The translations under genes were made by a program, and so were the position numbers. From NCBI GenBank assembly GCA_016180705.1, contig JACPAU010000035.1, positions 1 through 6,583 of the forward strand: DNA of 6,583 nucleotides. Direction: 5' to 3'. Of this stretch, positions 1 through 5,720 are shown piece by piece. Each line of letters starts with the position of its first letter. The first letter of the stretch is position 1. Source of the stretch: Candidatus Methylomirabilota bacterium (GTDB lineage: Bacteria; Methylomirabilota; Methylomirabilia; Methylomirabilales; JACPAU01). The notes below the pieces were generated by a model that was not told where the DNA came from, did no database searches, and saw only the letters and a program-made list of their open reading frames with translations.

Positions 1-1
1 C

Positions 2-280
2 CTGAAAGAAGCGCCCGGGTTCGGTATCTGCGGTGCCAGGTCGAAAACAACGCCGGAGGGAAGTCTCGCCCGGCGTGTCGGCACTGGCATTCGATCCCTT
101 GTCTTGATTGGACCTTTGTCAATGATTCCGGCCTGTACTTCGGGGGGTGCCGATTTCAAGATCTTCCAGGTCTCCGGGTACGAAGGGCGGATCATCGAGA
201 CGGGGGCACCGGACCAGTTCTTCGCCAACCCCAGAAGCGAGCGCACGAAGGCATTTCTCAGCAAGATCCTCACCCACTAA
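2..280 (+). CDS. C-terminal tail of a polar amino-acid ABC transporter ATPase (partial, upstream part abnormal)
   Basis: The last 33 codons (179-280) match the C-terminus of GlnQ/HisP-type ATPases, the cytoplasmic energy-coupling subunit of polar amino-acid importers: EGRIIETGAPDQFF, then NPRSERTKAFLSKIL and the stop. This is the segment after the H-loop, with the usual 'E-G-x-I-x-E-x-G-x-P-x-x-F-F-x-N-P' pattern. The frame stays open to the window edge, but residues encoded by 2-178 do not resemble the expected D-loop/H-loop region, and neither other forward frame restores it. No Walker A, signature or Walker B motif is present. The first in-frame ATG is at 122, without a good ribosome site. 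It precedes the binding-protein gene by 39 nt, the expected place for the ATPase of this operon. It could be a decayed remnant, a rearrangement joint, or an assembly joint. The family call for the tail is firm; the upstream boundary is not. Confidence 0.6.
   Translation: MKEAPGFGICGARSKTTPEGSLARRVGTGIRSLVLIGPLSMIPACTSGGADFKIFQVSGYEGRIIETGAPDQFFANPRSERTKAFLSKILTH
99..126 (+). promoter_or_regulatory. weak candidate sigma70-type promoter
   Basis: TTGTCT (99-104) and AATGAT (121-126) are separated by 16 nt, each matching 4 of 6 consensus positions. They sit in a locally AT-richer stretch just before the recognisable ATPase tail. It could drive the remaining transporter genes if the upstream operon has been lost. 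It is a pattern match only and may be chance. Confidence 0.18.
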
Positions 281-302
281 GCGGACGCCCCTGGCGTCCC
301 GC
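281..302 (+). promoter_or_regulatory. intercistronic stem-loop before the binding-protein gene
   Basis: GCGGACGCC (281-289) pairs with GGCGTCCCGC (293-302) around a 3-nt loop, giving nine GC-rich base pairs with one bulged base. It begins directly after the ATPase stop codon and ends two bases before the AAAGGAGG ribosome site (305-312). No T-run follows, so it is not a standard intrinsic terminator. Hairpins at this position in ABC operons commonly act as mRNA processing or stabilising elements that raise binding-protein yield relative to the ATPase; that role here is inferred. Confidence 0.5.
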
Positions 303-319
303 TGAAAGGAGGCACACCG

Positions 320-1126
320 ATGGGGGCGATTCGGCGGGGGATCCTTCGCGTGGCCGCGGCGACCCTGGTGGCCGCGCTCGGCCTGGCCGTTTGGGCGGAG
401 GCCGAGACGACACTGGAGGGGATCAAGAAGCGGGGCAAGATCGTGGTGGGGGTTAAGGCCGACTTCCCGCCCTTCGGCTACGTGGATAGTACTGGGAAGA
501 ACCTGGGCTTTGACGTGGACGTGGCCCTCCAGTTCGCCGAAGCGCTGTTCAACAACCCGAGCAAGGTAGAGTTCGTGGCGGTGACGTCCGGGAACCGGAT
601 CCCCTTCCTCCAGAGCGGGAAGATCGACATCATCATCGCCACAGTGACCGTGACCGAGGAGCGCAAGCAGGTGGTCGAGTTCTCGGACCCCTACTTCCTT
701 TCCGGGTCGCTGCTCCTGGTGCCAAAGGCCAGCCCAATCCGCGGGTTGGAGGACCTGGGTGGCAAGACCGTGGCCGTCATCCAGGGGGCCATCCAGGACA
801 AGGATGTGGAGCAACTCGCCCCCAAAGCCACTCGCGTCAAGTTCGGCAAGGTCTCCGAGGCGGTCCTGGCGGTCAAGGGGGGCCGGGCCGACGCCTTTGC
901 GCAGGATGACATCCTCATCCTGACCCTGGTGAAGGAAAATCCTGACATGAAGGCGGTGGGCAGGCCATTCATCCCGCGTCCCTACGGGATCGCCGTCCGG
1001 AAGGGAGACGTCGAGTTCATCAAGTGGGTGAACAACCAGCTCGCCAAGATGAGGAAGGACGGCACCTACGACAAGCTCTGGAAGAAGCACTTCGGAGAGG
1101 TCGAGGCGAACCTCCTCAAACCCTGA
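320..1126 (+). CDS. polar amino-acid ABC transporter periplasmic substrate-binding protein (SBP family 3)
   Basis: 268 aa, normal length for the HisJ/GlnH family that captures polar amino acids in the periplasm and delivers them to the permease pair. The ATG is set by a strong AAAGGAGG at 305-312, 7 nt upstream. A Sec signal peptide is visible: basic MGAIRRGILR, a hydrophobic core (about 11-25), and an A-E-A cleavage site after residue 28; no lipobox Cys. The mature part starts with the lobe-I strand GKIVVGVKADFPPFGY (39-54), then GFDVDVALQFAEAL (63-76), close to the family signature except for Phe72. T110 and R115 in 'TVTEERK' lie where the ligand-carboxylate residues of the family sit, and D196 in 'DAFAQD' where the Asp contacting the amino group sits. 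The C-terminus 'DGTYDKLWKKHFGE' is typical. The exact ligand (Glu, Gln, Asp, basic or other) cannot be read from sequence. The gene lies between the ATPase tail and the two permeases. Confidence 0.93.
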   Translation: MGAIRRGILRVAAATLVAALGLAVWAEAETTLEGIKKRGKIVVGVKADFPPFGYVDSTGKNLGFDVDVALQFAEALFNNPSKVEFVAVTSGNRIPFLQSGKIDIIIATVTVTEERKQVVEFSDPYFLSGSLLLVPKASPIRGLEDLGGKTVAVIQGAIQDKDVEQLAPKATRVKFGKVSEAVLAVKGGRADAFAQDDILILTLVKENPDMKAVGRPFIPRPYGIAVRKGDVEFIKWVNNQLAKMRKDGTYDKLWKKHFGEVEANLLKP

Positions 1127-1136
1127 ACGAGGGAGA

Positions 1137-1799
1137 GTGGCATACACTTTTGACTGGAGCGCAATCTGGAAGGGCCTGCCCTATCTCCTCGAGGGAGCAG
1201 GCCTCACCACCGTCATCTCCGCCGTGGCCATGTTCCTGGCCCTCGTCTTGGGGATGGTCCTGGCCTTGCTCTCCCAGGTCCCGGGTGGCCTCGTCCCGGG
1301 CCTGGTCCGCGCCTACGTGGAGGTCTTCCGGAACACGCCCCTGCTCATCCAAATCTTCATCGTGTTCTTCGGCCTTCCGGAGCTCGGGCTGAAACTGTCC
1401 CCCTTCCTCTCGGGGCTCTCGGCCCTGGTCCTGTACACAGCCGCCTACAACACCGAGATCTTCCGCGCCGGCCTGCAGGCCGTCCCCACGGGCCAGCACG
1501 AGGCTGCCCGCTCCACCGGCCTTTCCGGGCTGCAGACCATGCGCTATATCATCATTCCCCAGGCCGTGCGGATCTCCTTCCCGGCCCTGGGAAACAACCT
1601 GGTGTCCCTGGTAAAAAACTCCTCCCTCGTCTCCATCATCGGCATGGTGGAGCTGATGTTCGTGGCCAACGACATCTCCTTCAACAACTTCCGGAGCTTC
1701 GAGATCTACGGCACCGCGGCCGTCCTCTACGTGATCCTCGTGCTCACCCTGACCCGCGCGCTGACCCTGACCGAACGACGACTCCTGCGAGCCCAATGA
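1137..1799 (+). CDS. polar amino-acid ABC transporter permease, HisM/GlnP family (first of pair)
   Basis: 220 aa inner-membrane permease with about five hydrophobic segments. It forms half of the translocation pore for amino acids delivered by the preceding binding protein. Family landmarks: 'FDWSAIWKGLPYLLEG' at the N-terminus (5-20), the core motif FRNTPLLIQIFIVFFGLP (64-81), and the cytoplasmic EAA loop from E122-A123-A124 through G128 to P141 ('IIIPQAVR'), which docks on the ATPase. The start is a GTG at 1137, ten bases after the binding-protein stop. GAGGGAG at 1129-1135 is rather close to it, but the resulting 'MAYTFDWS' fits the family N-terminus and no better in-frame start exists. 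The last codon overlaps the next permease start. Codons around the EAA loop are almost identical to those of the second permease, unlike the rest of the gene. Confidence 0.93.
   Translation: MAYTFDWSAIWKGLPYLLEGAGLTTVISAVAMFLALVLGMVLALLSQVPGGLVPGLVRAYVEVFRNTPLLIQIFIVFFGLPELGLKLSPFLSGLSALVLYTAAYNTEIFRAGLQAVPTGQHEAARSTGLSGLQTMRYIIIPQAVRISFPALGNNLVSLVKNSSLVSIIGMVELMFVANDISFNNFRSFEIYGTAAVLYVILVLTLTRALTLTERRLLRAQ
1499..1564 (+). repeat. near-identical paralogous segment, copy 1 (EAA loop of first permease)
   Basis: 66 nt matching 2146-2211 with three mismatches on direct comparison. It encodes EAARSTGLSGLQTMRY identically in both permeases and extends to the 'PQA' of the EAA loop. The genes outside this block are clearly diverged. 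Partial gene conversion or strong selection on the ATPase-docking loop could each explain it. Confidence 0.8.
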
Positions 1800-2443
1800 A
1801 CTGGACAGTCGTCGTTGAGAACCTGCCGTACCTGCTGCGGGGGACCGTCAGCACCCTAGCGATTTCCGCCGCCGTCATAGTCCTTGGGACGGCCGCCGGT
1901 GTCATGTCCGGACTCCTGCGATTCGTGCCGTGGGGATGGCTTGCCACCGCTGTCGCCTGGGGGGTCGAGTTCATCCGGGCCGTCCCCCTGCTCCTCCAGA
2001 TCTTCTTCATCTTCTTCGGGCTGCCGGCCATCGGCCTCGAGATCCCAACCTTCCCAGCGGCGGTCCTGGCCATAAGCCTGTGGATGATGGCCAACACCGC
2101 CGAGGTGGTCCGAGGCGGCATCCAGTCCATCCCGCGGGGACAGTTCGAGGCTGCCCGCTCCACCGGCCTCTCCGGGCTGCAGACCATGCGCTATGTCATC
2201 TTTCCCCAGGCGGTCCGCCGGATGCTCCCGCCCTTCGTGGGCCTGTGCACCATCCTCATCAAGGATACGTCCCTGGCCGCCATTATCGGCGTTTTCGAGC
2301 TGACCCGGGCCGCCCAGGAGACGATCGAACGGACCTTCCGCTCCTTCGAGATCTACCTGGTCGCGGCGGCCATCTACTTCGTCATCTGCTTCCCCCTCAC
2401 CCAGTTCGCCCGGCGCGGTGAGACGCGCCTTCAACACCCGTAG
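1796..2443 (+). CDS. polar amino-acid ABC transporter permease, HisM/GlnP family (second of pair)
   Basis: 215 aa inner-membrane permease, the probable partner of the preceding one in a heterodimeric pore. The ATG is inside an ATGA overlap (1796-1799) with the upstream stop, so translational coupling is likely. Landmarks: 'VVENLPYLLRGTVSTLAIS' (6-24), the core motif FIRAVPLLLQIFFIFFGLP (59-77, with Ala-Val where many members have Gly-Thr or Asn-Thr), and the EAA loop from E118-A119-A120 through G124 to 'IFPQAVRR'. About five membrane segments, normal length. The C-terminus ends in a short basic tail. It is the last gene of the operon; no clear intrinsic terminator follows. The substrate is not deducible. 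Confidence 0.93.
   Translation: MNWTVVVENLPYLLRGTVSTLAISAAVIVLGTAAGVMSGLLRFVPWGWLATAVAWGVEFIRAVPLLLQIFFIFFGLPAIGLEIPTFPAAVLAISLWMMANTAEVVRGGIQSIPRGQFEAARSTGLSGLQTMRYVIFPQAVRRMLPPFVGLCTILIKDTSLAAIIGVFELTRAAQETIERTFRSFEIYLVAAAIYFVICFPLTQFARRGETRLQHP
2146..2211 (+). repeat. near-identical paralogous segment, copy 2 (EAA loop of second permease)
   Basis: Partner of 1499-1564, same strand, offset 647 nt, three mismatches. One of these is synonymous (CTT/CTC); the other two change Ile to Val and Ile to Phe in the strand before the conserved Pro. Confidence 0.8.
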
Positions 2444-2691
2444 CCACGAGCCCGAGGATGCCAAGGGCCATCGGGATTCTAAGGGGGATGGGACGGTAGC
2501 CACTCCCGACTCCTTACCAAAATGTCATCCGCGCTCCCCCCCCAGATCCGACTAGGACCAGCTAAAGCTTCTGATCTCTAGCAGGCCGCAGATCCCGAGC
2601 CGGATGTGGCGATCCAGGCTAGGATCCGGGAGAAGGTGACTATCCCGGCGCCTCGCCGGAGACTGGCCGCGCCATCCCGGGCGGAGTCCGC
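2444..2691. other. convergent intergenic region without recognisable gene
   Basis: 248 bp between the rightward permease gene and the leftward CopD-like gene. It is somewhat less GC-rich than its flanks, and stops occur in several frames. Short inverted repeats are present, such as CCGGCG/CGCCGG at 2645-2659 with a 3-nt loop and CCGGAT/ATCCGG at 2600-2629, but none is followed by a T-run on either strand. It presumably holds the ends of both transcripts; no terminator can be named with confidence. No small protein with a ribosome site was found. Confidence 0.5.
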
Positions 2692-3117
2692 CTACATCCG
2701 GCGGAGGGCGGCGGAGAGGAGGACGATGAGGGCGGCCAGGGCGAGGTTCACCAGCAGCCAGCGGGGCCGCTGCTTCTGGATCCCGTCCAGCGCCGGGAAA
2801 GGGAGGGTGATCAGAAAGGCGATGGTGAACAGGACGAGGGCCAGGAGGACCTTCACCCCCAGGACGGCCTGGTAGCGGGCGTCCACCCCGGCCTGCAGCG
2901 AGGAGGCCATGTTGTAAAGGCCGCTGAGGGCGATGACGCCGATGGCGCTCCAGAGGACGGGGTTGAACCGACCGGCGACCTTCGCCATGAACGGACCCCG
3001 CTGCTCCGGCGGCAGGGCGGCGGCCTCGCGGAGCAGGATGAAGCGCGCGAAGGCGACGCCCCCCACCCCCACGATAACCCCCCCGAGGTGCAGCCACTGC
3101 ATGAGGGTGTCGAGCAT
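2692..3117 (-). CDS. small integral membrane protein, CopD-like
   Basis: 141 aa, almost entirely membrane. Four hydrophobic helices are visible at about 8-29, 51-71, 84-106 and 119-138. Helix 1 carries H10 followed by a Gly-rich face ('HLGGVIVGVGGVAFARF') and ends in an 'LREAA' turn; helix 2 starts 'FNPVLWSAIGVIALSGLYN'; helix 3 contains K89 in 'LGVKVLLAL'. This layout resembles the CopD (copper resistance D)/YozB-like superfamily of small four-helix proteins. Copper handling is not shown by the sequence: there is no Met- or His-rich metal site beyond H10. The ATG at 3117 has GAGGG about 5 nt upstream. It starts 8 nt after the pdxA-family stop, so the two are probably cotranscribed and perhaps coupled. 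A biochemical link to that enzyme is not obvious. The family assignment is from overall pattern and is moderate. Confidence 0.75.
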   Translation of the reverse strand: MLDTLMQWLHLGGVIVGVGGVAFARFILLREAAALPPEQRGPFMAKVAGRFNPVLWSAIGVIALSGLYNMASSLQAGVDARYQAVLGVKVLLALVLFTIAFLITLPFPALDGIQKQRPRWLLVNLALAALIVLLSAALRRM

Positions 3118-3125
3118 CGCCGCCC

Positions 3126-4069
3126 TCAGGCGGGCCGTGCGCCCGGCCGGGCCCTGAGTCGCCAGCGGCGCGCTATCCGGACGGCAAGGAGCGTCGCCGC
3201 CACCAGGCTCTCGTGCCGGGCCTTCCCCGTCCCCGCGATGTCAAAGGCGGTCCCGTGGTCCACCGAGGTCCGGATCATGGGGAGCCCGACGGTCACGTTG
3301 ACCCCCCGGTCGAAACCTATCAGCTTCAGTGGGACGTGCCCCTGGTCGTGGTACATGGCAACAATGAAGTCGAACTCCCCCCGCCGAGCCCGGTAGAAGA
3401 GGGTGTCCGCCGGGATCCCCCCTCCCCCGCGTGCGGGTTGAGACCGGCCACCCCGATGCGCGGGGCCCGGACCCCCAGCATCTCTGCGGCGACGCCGGCG
3501 AGCCGGATGACCGTCAGGACCCGCTCGCGCGTGACCCGCTCCACCGCCTCCCGGAGTGACACATGGGTGGAGTCGTGCAGGGCCCGCAGACGGCCCACCA
3601 CAAGCATCATGCTGTAGTCCTTGGTCCCGGTCTTCTGGGCGTAGATCTCGGTGTGGCCATCGAAGGGGAAGCCGGCCAGGCGCATCGCCTCCTTGTTGAG
3701 CGGCGCGGTGACGGCGGCCGCGATCTGCCCCGCCATGGCGAGCTCGATGGACTTGAAGACGTACTCCACGGCCGCCCGGCCGGCCGCCGCCGAGACCATC
3801 CCGGGCGGACAGGCGCCGAGGTCCACGTTTTTCAAATCCAGGACCTCGACCGCGCCGTCCCCCCGGGCTTCGCCCGGCGAGGCGATGGTGCGCATCCGCC
3901 GCGTGACGCGGCTGACCCGCCGAACCCGCTCCAGGGCGCCGCCGTCCCCGATGATGACCGGGACGGCAGCCCGCTGCACCCGCGGATCCACCACGGTCCG
4001 CAGGCAGATCTCCGGGCCGATGCCGGCCGGATCCCCCATGGTGATGCCGACGACGGGGCGCGAGGCCAT
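3126..4069 (-). pseudogene. pdxA: 4-hydroxythreonine-4-phosphate dehydrogenase (PdxA/PdxA2 family), frameshifted with internal deletion
   Basis: PdxA-family enzymes oxidise phosphorylated hydroxy-acids with NAD(P): 4-phosphohydroxy-L-threonine in pyridoxal phosphate synthesis, or 4-phospho-D-threonate/erythronate in catabolic PdxA2 members. The first frame (4069 to about 3417) reads '[16 protein letters not shown]' at the start, TAPLNK (121-126), GHTE (138-141), the metal-ligand His in STHV (H169) and [10 protein letters not shown] (209-218). The other frame continues with [23 protein letters not shown] (second metal His), GFDRGVNVT, and [10 protein letters not shown] (third metal His) to the stop at 3126. 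The switch falls in a G-rich run (C-rich on the top strand, 3417-3428). The roughly 25-30 residues that usually separate 'HAGE' from 'PADT' (starting LFGREE in typical members) are missing. As written, translation would leave frame after residue 218 and end at 3326, giving 247 aa without two metal ligands. The start is supported by AAGG about 9 nt upstream and family alignment. It could be a recent pseudogene or a sequencing/assembly error. The neighbouring PrpD and C45 genes favour a catabolic PdxA2-like role, but this is inference. Confidence 0.85.
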
Positions 4070-4100
4070 GCCGAGACACCTTTCCGTGGGAAGCCGGGGT

Positions 4101-4129
4101 ATCCTAGCACGCCCGCTCCCTCCCATAAA
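4101..4129 (-). promoter_or_regulatory. candidate promoter for the pdxA-family gene
   Basis: On the minus strand, TTTATG (4129-4124) and TAGGAT (4106-4101) are separated by 17 nt. The -10 hexamer matches 4 of 6 positions and is preceded by TGC. It lies 32 nt upstream of the ATG at 4069. The -35 match is weak (3 of 6). Confidence 0.35.
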
Positions 4130-4203
4130 GCAAGTGCGCCGCGATCGTGGGCCGACGGGGTGGGACTCCTGCGGTAAGTCCTGGGGGTCACGGGGCTTTC
4201 CCC

Positions 4204-4233
4204 TTGACGGCGCGGCGCGCCTCGTGGTAGGGC
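4204..4233 (+). promoter_or_regulatory. candidate promoter for the prpD-C45 operon
   Basis: TTGACG (4204-4209) is a near-consensus -35. TAGGGC at 4228-4233, 18 nt downstream, is a weak -10 of the GC-rich kind. It would give a 5' leader of roughly 95 nt containing the inverted repeat at 4267-4305. Pattern match only. Confidence 0.3.
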
Positions 4234-4266
4234 CTTGGGCACGCCTTCGATTTCCCCGGCTCCAGA

Positions 4267-4305
4267 CTCCACGGCCGGGCGCGCGAAACCTGCCCGACCG
4301 TGGAG
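4267..4305 (+). promoter_or_regulatory. large inverted repeat in the prpD leader (operator or mRNA hairpin)
   Basis: Arms CTCCACGGCCGGGC (4267-4280) and GCCCGACCGTGGAG (4292-4305) are complementary at 13 of 14 positions, with an 11-nt spacer. It ends 29 nt before the prpD ATG and shows no following T-run, so it is unlikely to be an intrinsic terminator. It may be a regulator-binding palindrome serving the divergent genes or a 5'-UTR stem-loop. I do not recognise the regulator family. Confidence 0.55.
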
Positions 4306-4334
4306 GCGACCCGAACGCTCCTGCAGGACGACGG

Positions 4335-5720
4335 ATGCCGACGTTCGCCGAGGCCCTGGGGACCATCGCCGCCGGCCTCGCGCCTGCGGCGCTGCCCCCA
4401 GAGGTGGCCGAGAAGGCCGCGCACCTCCTCCTGGATACGGCCGGCGTCGCGCTGGCCGCGGTTCCGGAGGACTTTGCCCGGAGCGTCCAGGAGGTGGCCC
4501 TCCGCCTCGGCGGCCCGCCCGAGGCGAGCCTCTGGGGGCGCGCGGAGCGGGTGGGGATGGCGAGCGCCGCGCTGGCGAACGGGGCGCTGGCCCACGGCCT
4601 CGACTACGACGACACCCTCGAGGAGGCCATCGTCCACACCGGATGCTGCTGCGCCACGACGGCGTTCGCCGTCGGGGAGGCCCAGCGCGCCTCCGGCGCC
4701 GCCCTCCTCGCCGCGATCGCGGCGGGCGTGGAGGTGATGGCCGCCGTGGGGCTGGTGGCGCCGGGGGCGTTCCACCGGCGGGGCTTCCACCCCACGGCGC
4801 TCTGCGGTCCCTTCGGGGCGGCGGCGGCGGCGGGAAACCTCCTGGGACTGAGTGCAGCCGAGCTCGCCACAGCATTCGGCCTTTGCGGGAGCCAGGCGGG
4901 CGGGATCATCGAGTATCTGGCTGACGGCTCGTGGAGCAAGCGGCTGCACCCGGGGTGGGCGGCCCACGCGGGGATCACGGCGGCCCTCCTGGCAAAGGCA
5001 GGGTTCACCGCGCCCCGGACGGTCTTCGAGGGGACGCACGGGTTCTTCCGGGGATTCACCGGGGAGGCGCCGGACCCGGAACGCCTGGCGCGCCTCGCGG
5101 GCGGCCTCGGCCGCGATTGGGCGATCCTGCGGCTCATGTTCAAGGTCTACGCCTGCGGCTCGATCAACCAGCCGTACATGGACTGCGCAGCGCGCATCCG
5201 GGACCGGGCGCCGCTGGACCCGGCGGCGGTCCGGGAGGTCCTGTGTCGGACCCCCGAGGGCGTGGTCCACCGGCTGTGGGAGCCGCTCGCCGAGAAGCGG
5301 CGGCCCGCCACCCCCTACGGGGCGAAGTTCAGCCTCCCCTACTGCATCGCCCTCGTCCTGGTCGAGGGGGAGGCCGGCGTCGAGGGGTTCACGGGAGTCA
5401 AGACGAAGGACCCGCGCATCGTGGCGGTGGCCGAGAGGGTGCGATACATCGTGGACCCGAGCCTCCCCTACCCGCAGCGCTTCACCGGGCACGTCCGGGT
5501 GACGCTGGCCAACGGCCGAGTCCTGGAGGAGACGCAGGAGGCCCCCCGGGGCGGCCCGGAGATGCCCCTCTCCCCCGAGGCGCTGGCCGCGAAGTTCCGG
5601 GCGAACGCAGCGCGGGCCTTGCCGCCGCTGCAGGTCGAGGAGGCGCTCGGCCGCCTGCTCAAGGTGGGCGCCGAGCCGGACGTGGCGGCTACCGCCGCCA
5701 CCCTGCGCGGGCGGGCGTGA
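4335..5720 (+). CDS. MmgE/PrpD family protein (2-methylcitrate dehydratase-like)
   Basis: 461 aa, normal for the MmgE/PrpD superfamily of cytoplasmic dehydratases/isomerases that act on polycarboxylates such as 2-methylcitrate or cis-aconitate. The ATG at 4335 has AGGA at 4325-4328, and the protein starts at the usual point of the family N-terminus. The all-helical domain (about 5-245) contains AHGLDYDDT (86-94), GFHPTALCGPFGAAAAAGNL (from 150, H152), and SQAGGIIEYLADGSWSKRL followed by HPGWAAH (H205). The C-terminal domain (about 265-430) contains 'YACGSINQPYMDCA' and 'PATPYGAKFSLPYCIA', where the family binds substrate. Oddity: three successive cysteines (C104-C106) follow H101-T-G, in a stretch that often reads His-Pro followed by small residues. 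The reaction cannot be fixed from sequence: no citrate synthase or PrpB neighbour supports true methylcitrate metabolism, so a secondary carboxylate pathway is more likely. Its TGA is overlapped by the next gene's GTG. Confidence 0.9.
   Translation: MPTFAEALGTIAAGLAPAALPPEVAEKAAHLLLDTAGVALAAVPEDFARSVQEVALRLGGPPEASLWGRAERVGMASAALANGALAHGLDYDDTLEEAIVHTGCCCATTAFAVGEAQRASGAALLAAIAAGVEVMAAVGLVAPGAFHRRGFHPTALCGPFGAAAAAGNLLGLSAAELATAFGLCGSQAGGIIEYLADGSWSKRLHPGWAAHAGITAALLAKAGFTAPRTVFEGTHGFFRGFTGEAPDPERLARLAGGLGRDWAILRLMFKVYACGSINQPYMDCAARIRDRAPLDPAAVREVLCRTPEGVVHRLWEPLAEKRRPATPYGAKFSLPYCIALVLVEGEAGVEGFTGVKTKDPRIVAVAERVRYIVDPSLPYPQRFTGHVRVTLANGRVLEETQEAPRGGPEMPLSPEALAAKFRANAARALPPLQVEEALGRLLKVGAEPDVAATAATLRGRA

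Noticed and set aside
119..1147. Long open minus-strand frame opposite the binding-protein gene
   Set aside because: It mirrors the codon bias of the well-supported plus-strand gene, has no recognisable motif, and has no ribosome site.
2645..2659. CCGGCG/CGCCGG hairpin as terminator of the CopD-like gene
   Set aside because: The stem is only six pairs and no T-run follows on the minus strand, so terminator function is not supported.
2606..2875. 89-codon plus-strand frame in and beyond the convergent gap
   Set aside because: It overlaps the CopD-like gene antisense, is Arg/Ala-rich, and lacks family resemblance or a ribosome site.
3125..3158. CTCAGG/CCTGAG inverted repeat near the end of the pdxA-family gene
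   Set aside because: Only six exact pairs with a long GC-rich spacer inside coding sequence; expected by chance at this base composition.
3651..4334. The prpD frame stays open for 684 nt upstream of the chosen ATG, suggesting a 689-aa protein
   Set aside because: The extension runs antisense through the pdxA-family gene, has low-complexity Arg/Pro/Ala composition, and lies outside the family's normal length. The ATG at 4335 has a ribosome site and matches the family N-terminus.
4188..5492. 434-codon open minus-strand frame opposite prpD
   Set aside because: A GC-rich antisense shadow of a clearly conserved gene; its composition is typical of an out-of-frame reading.
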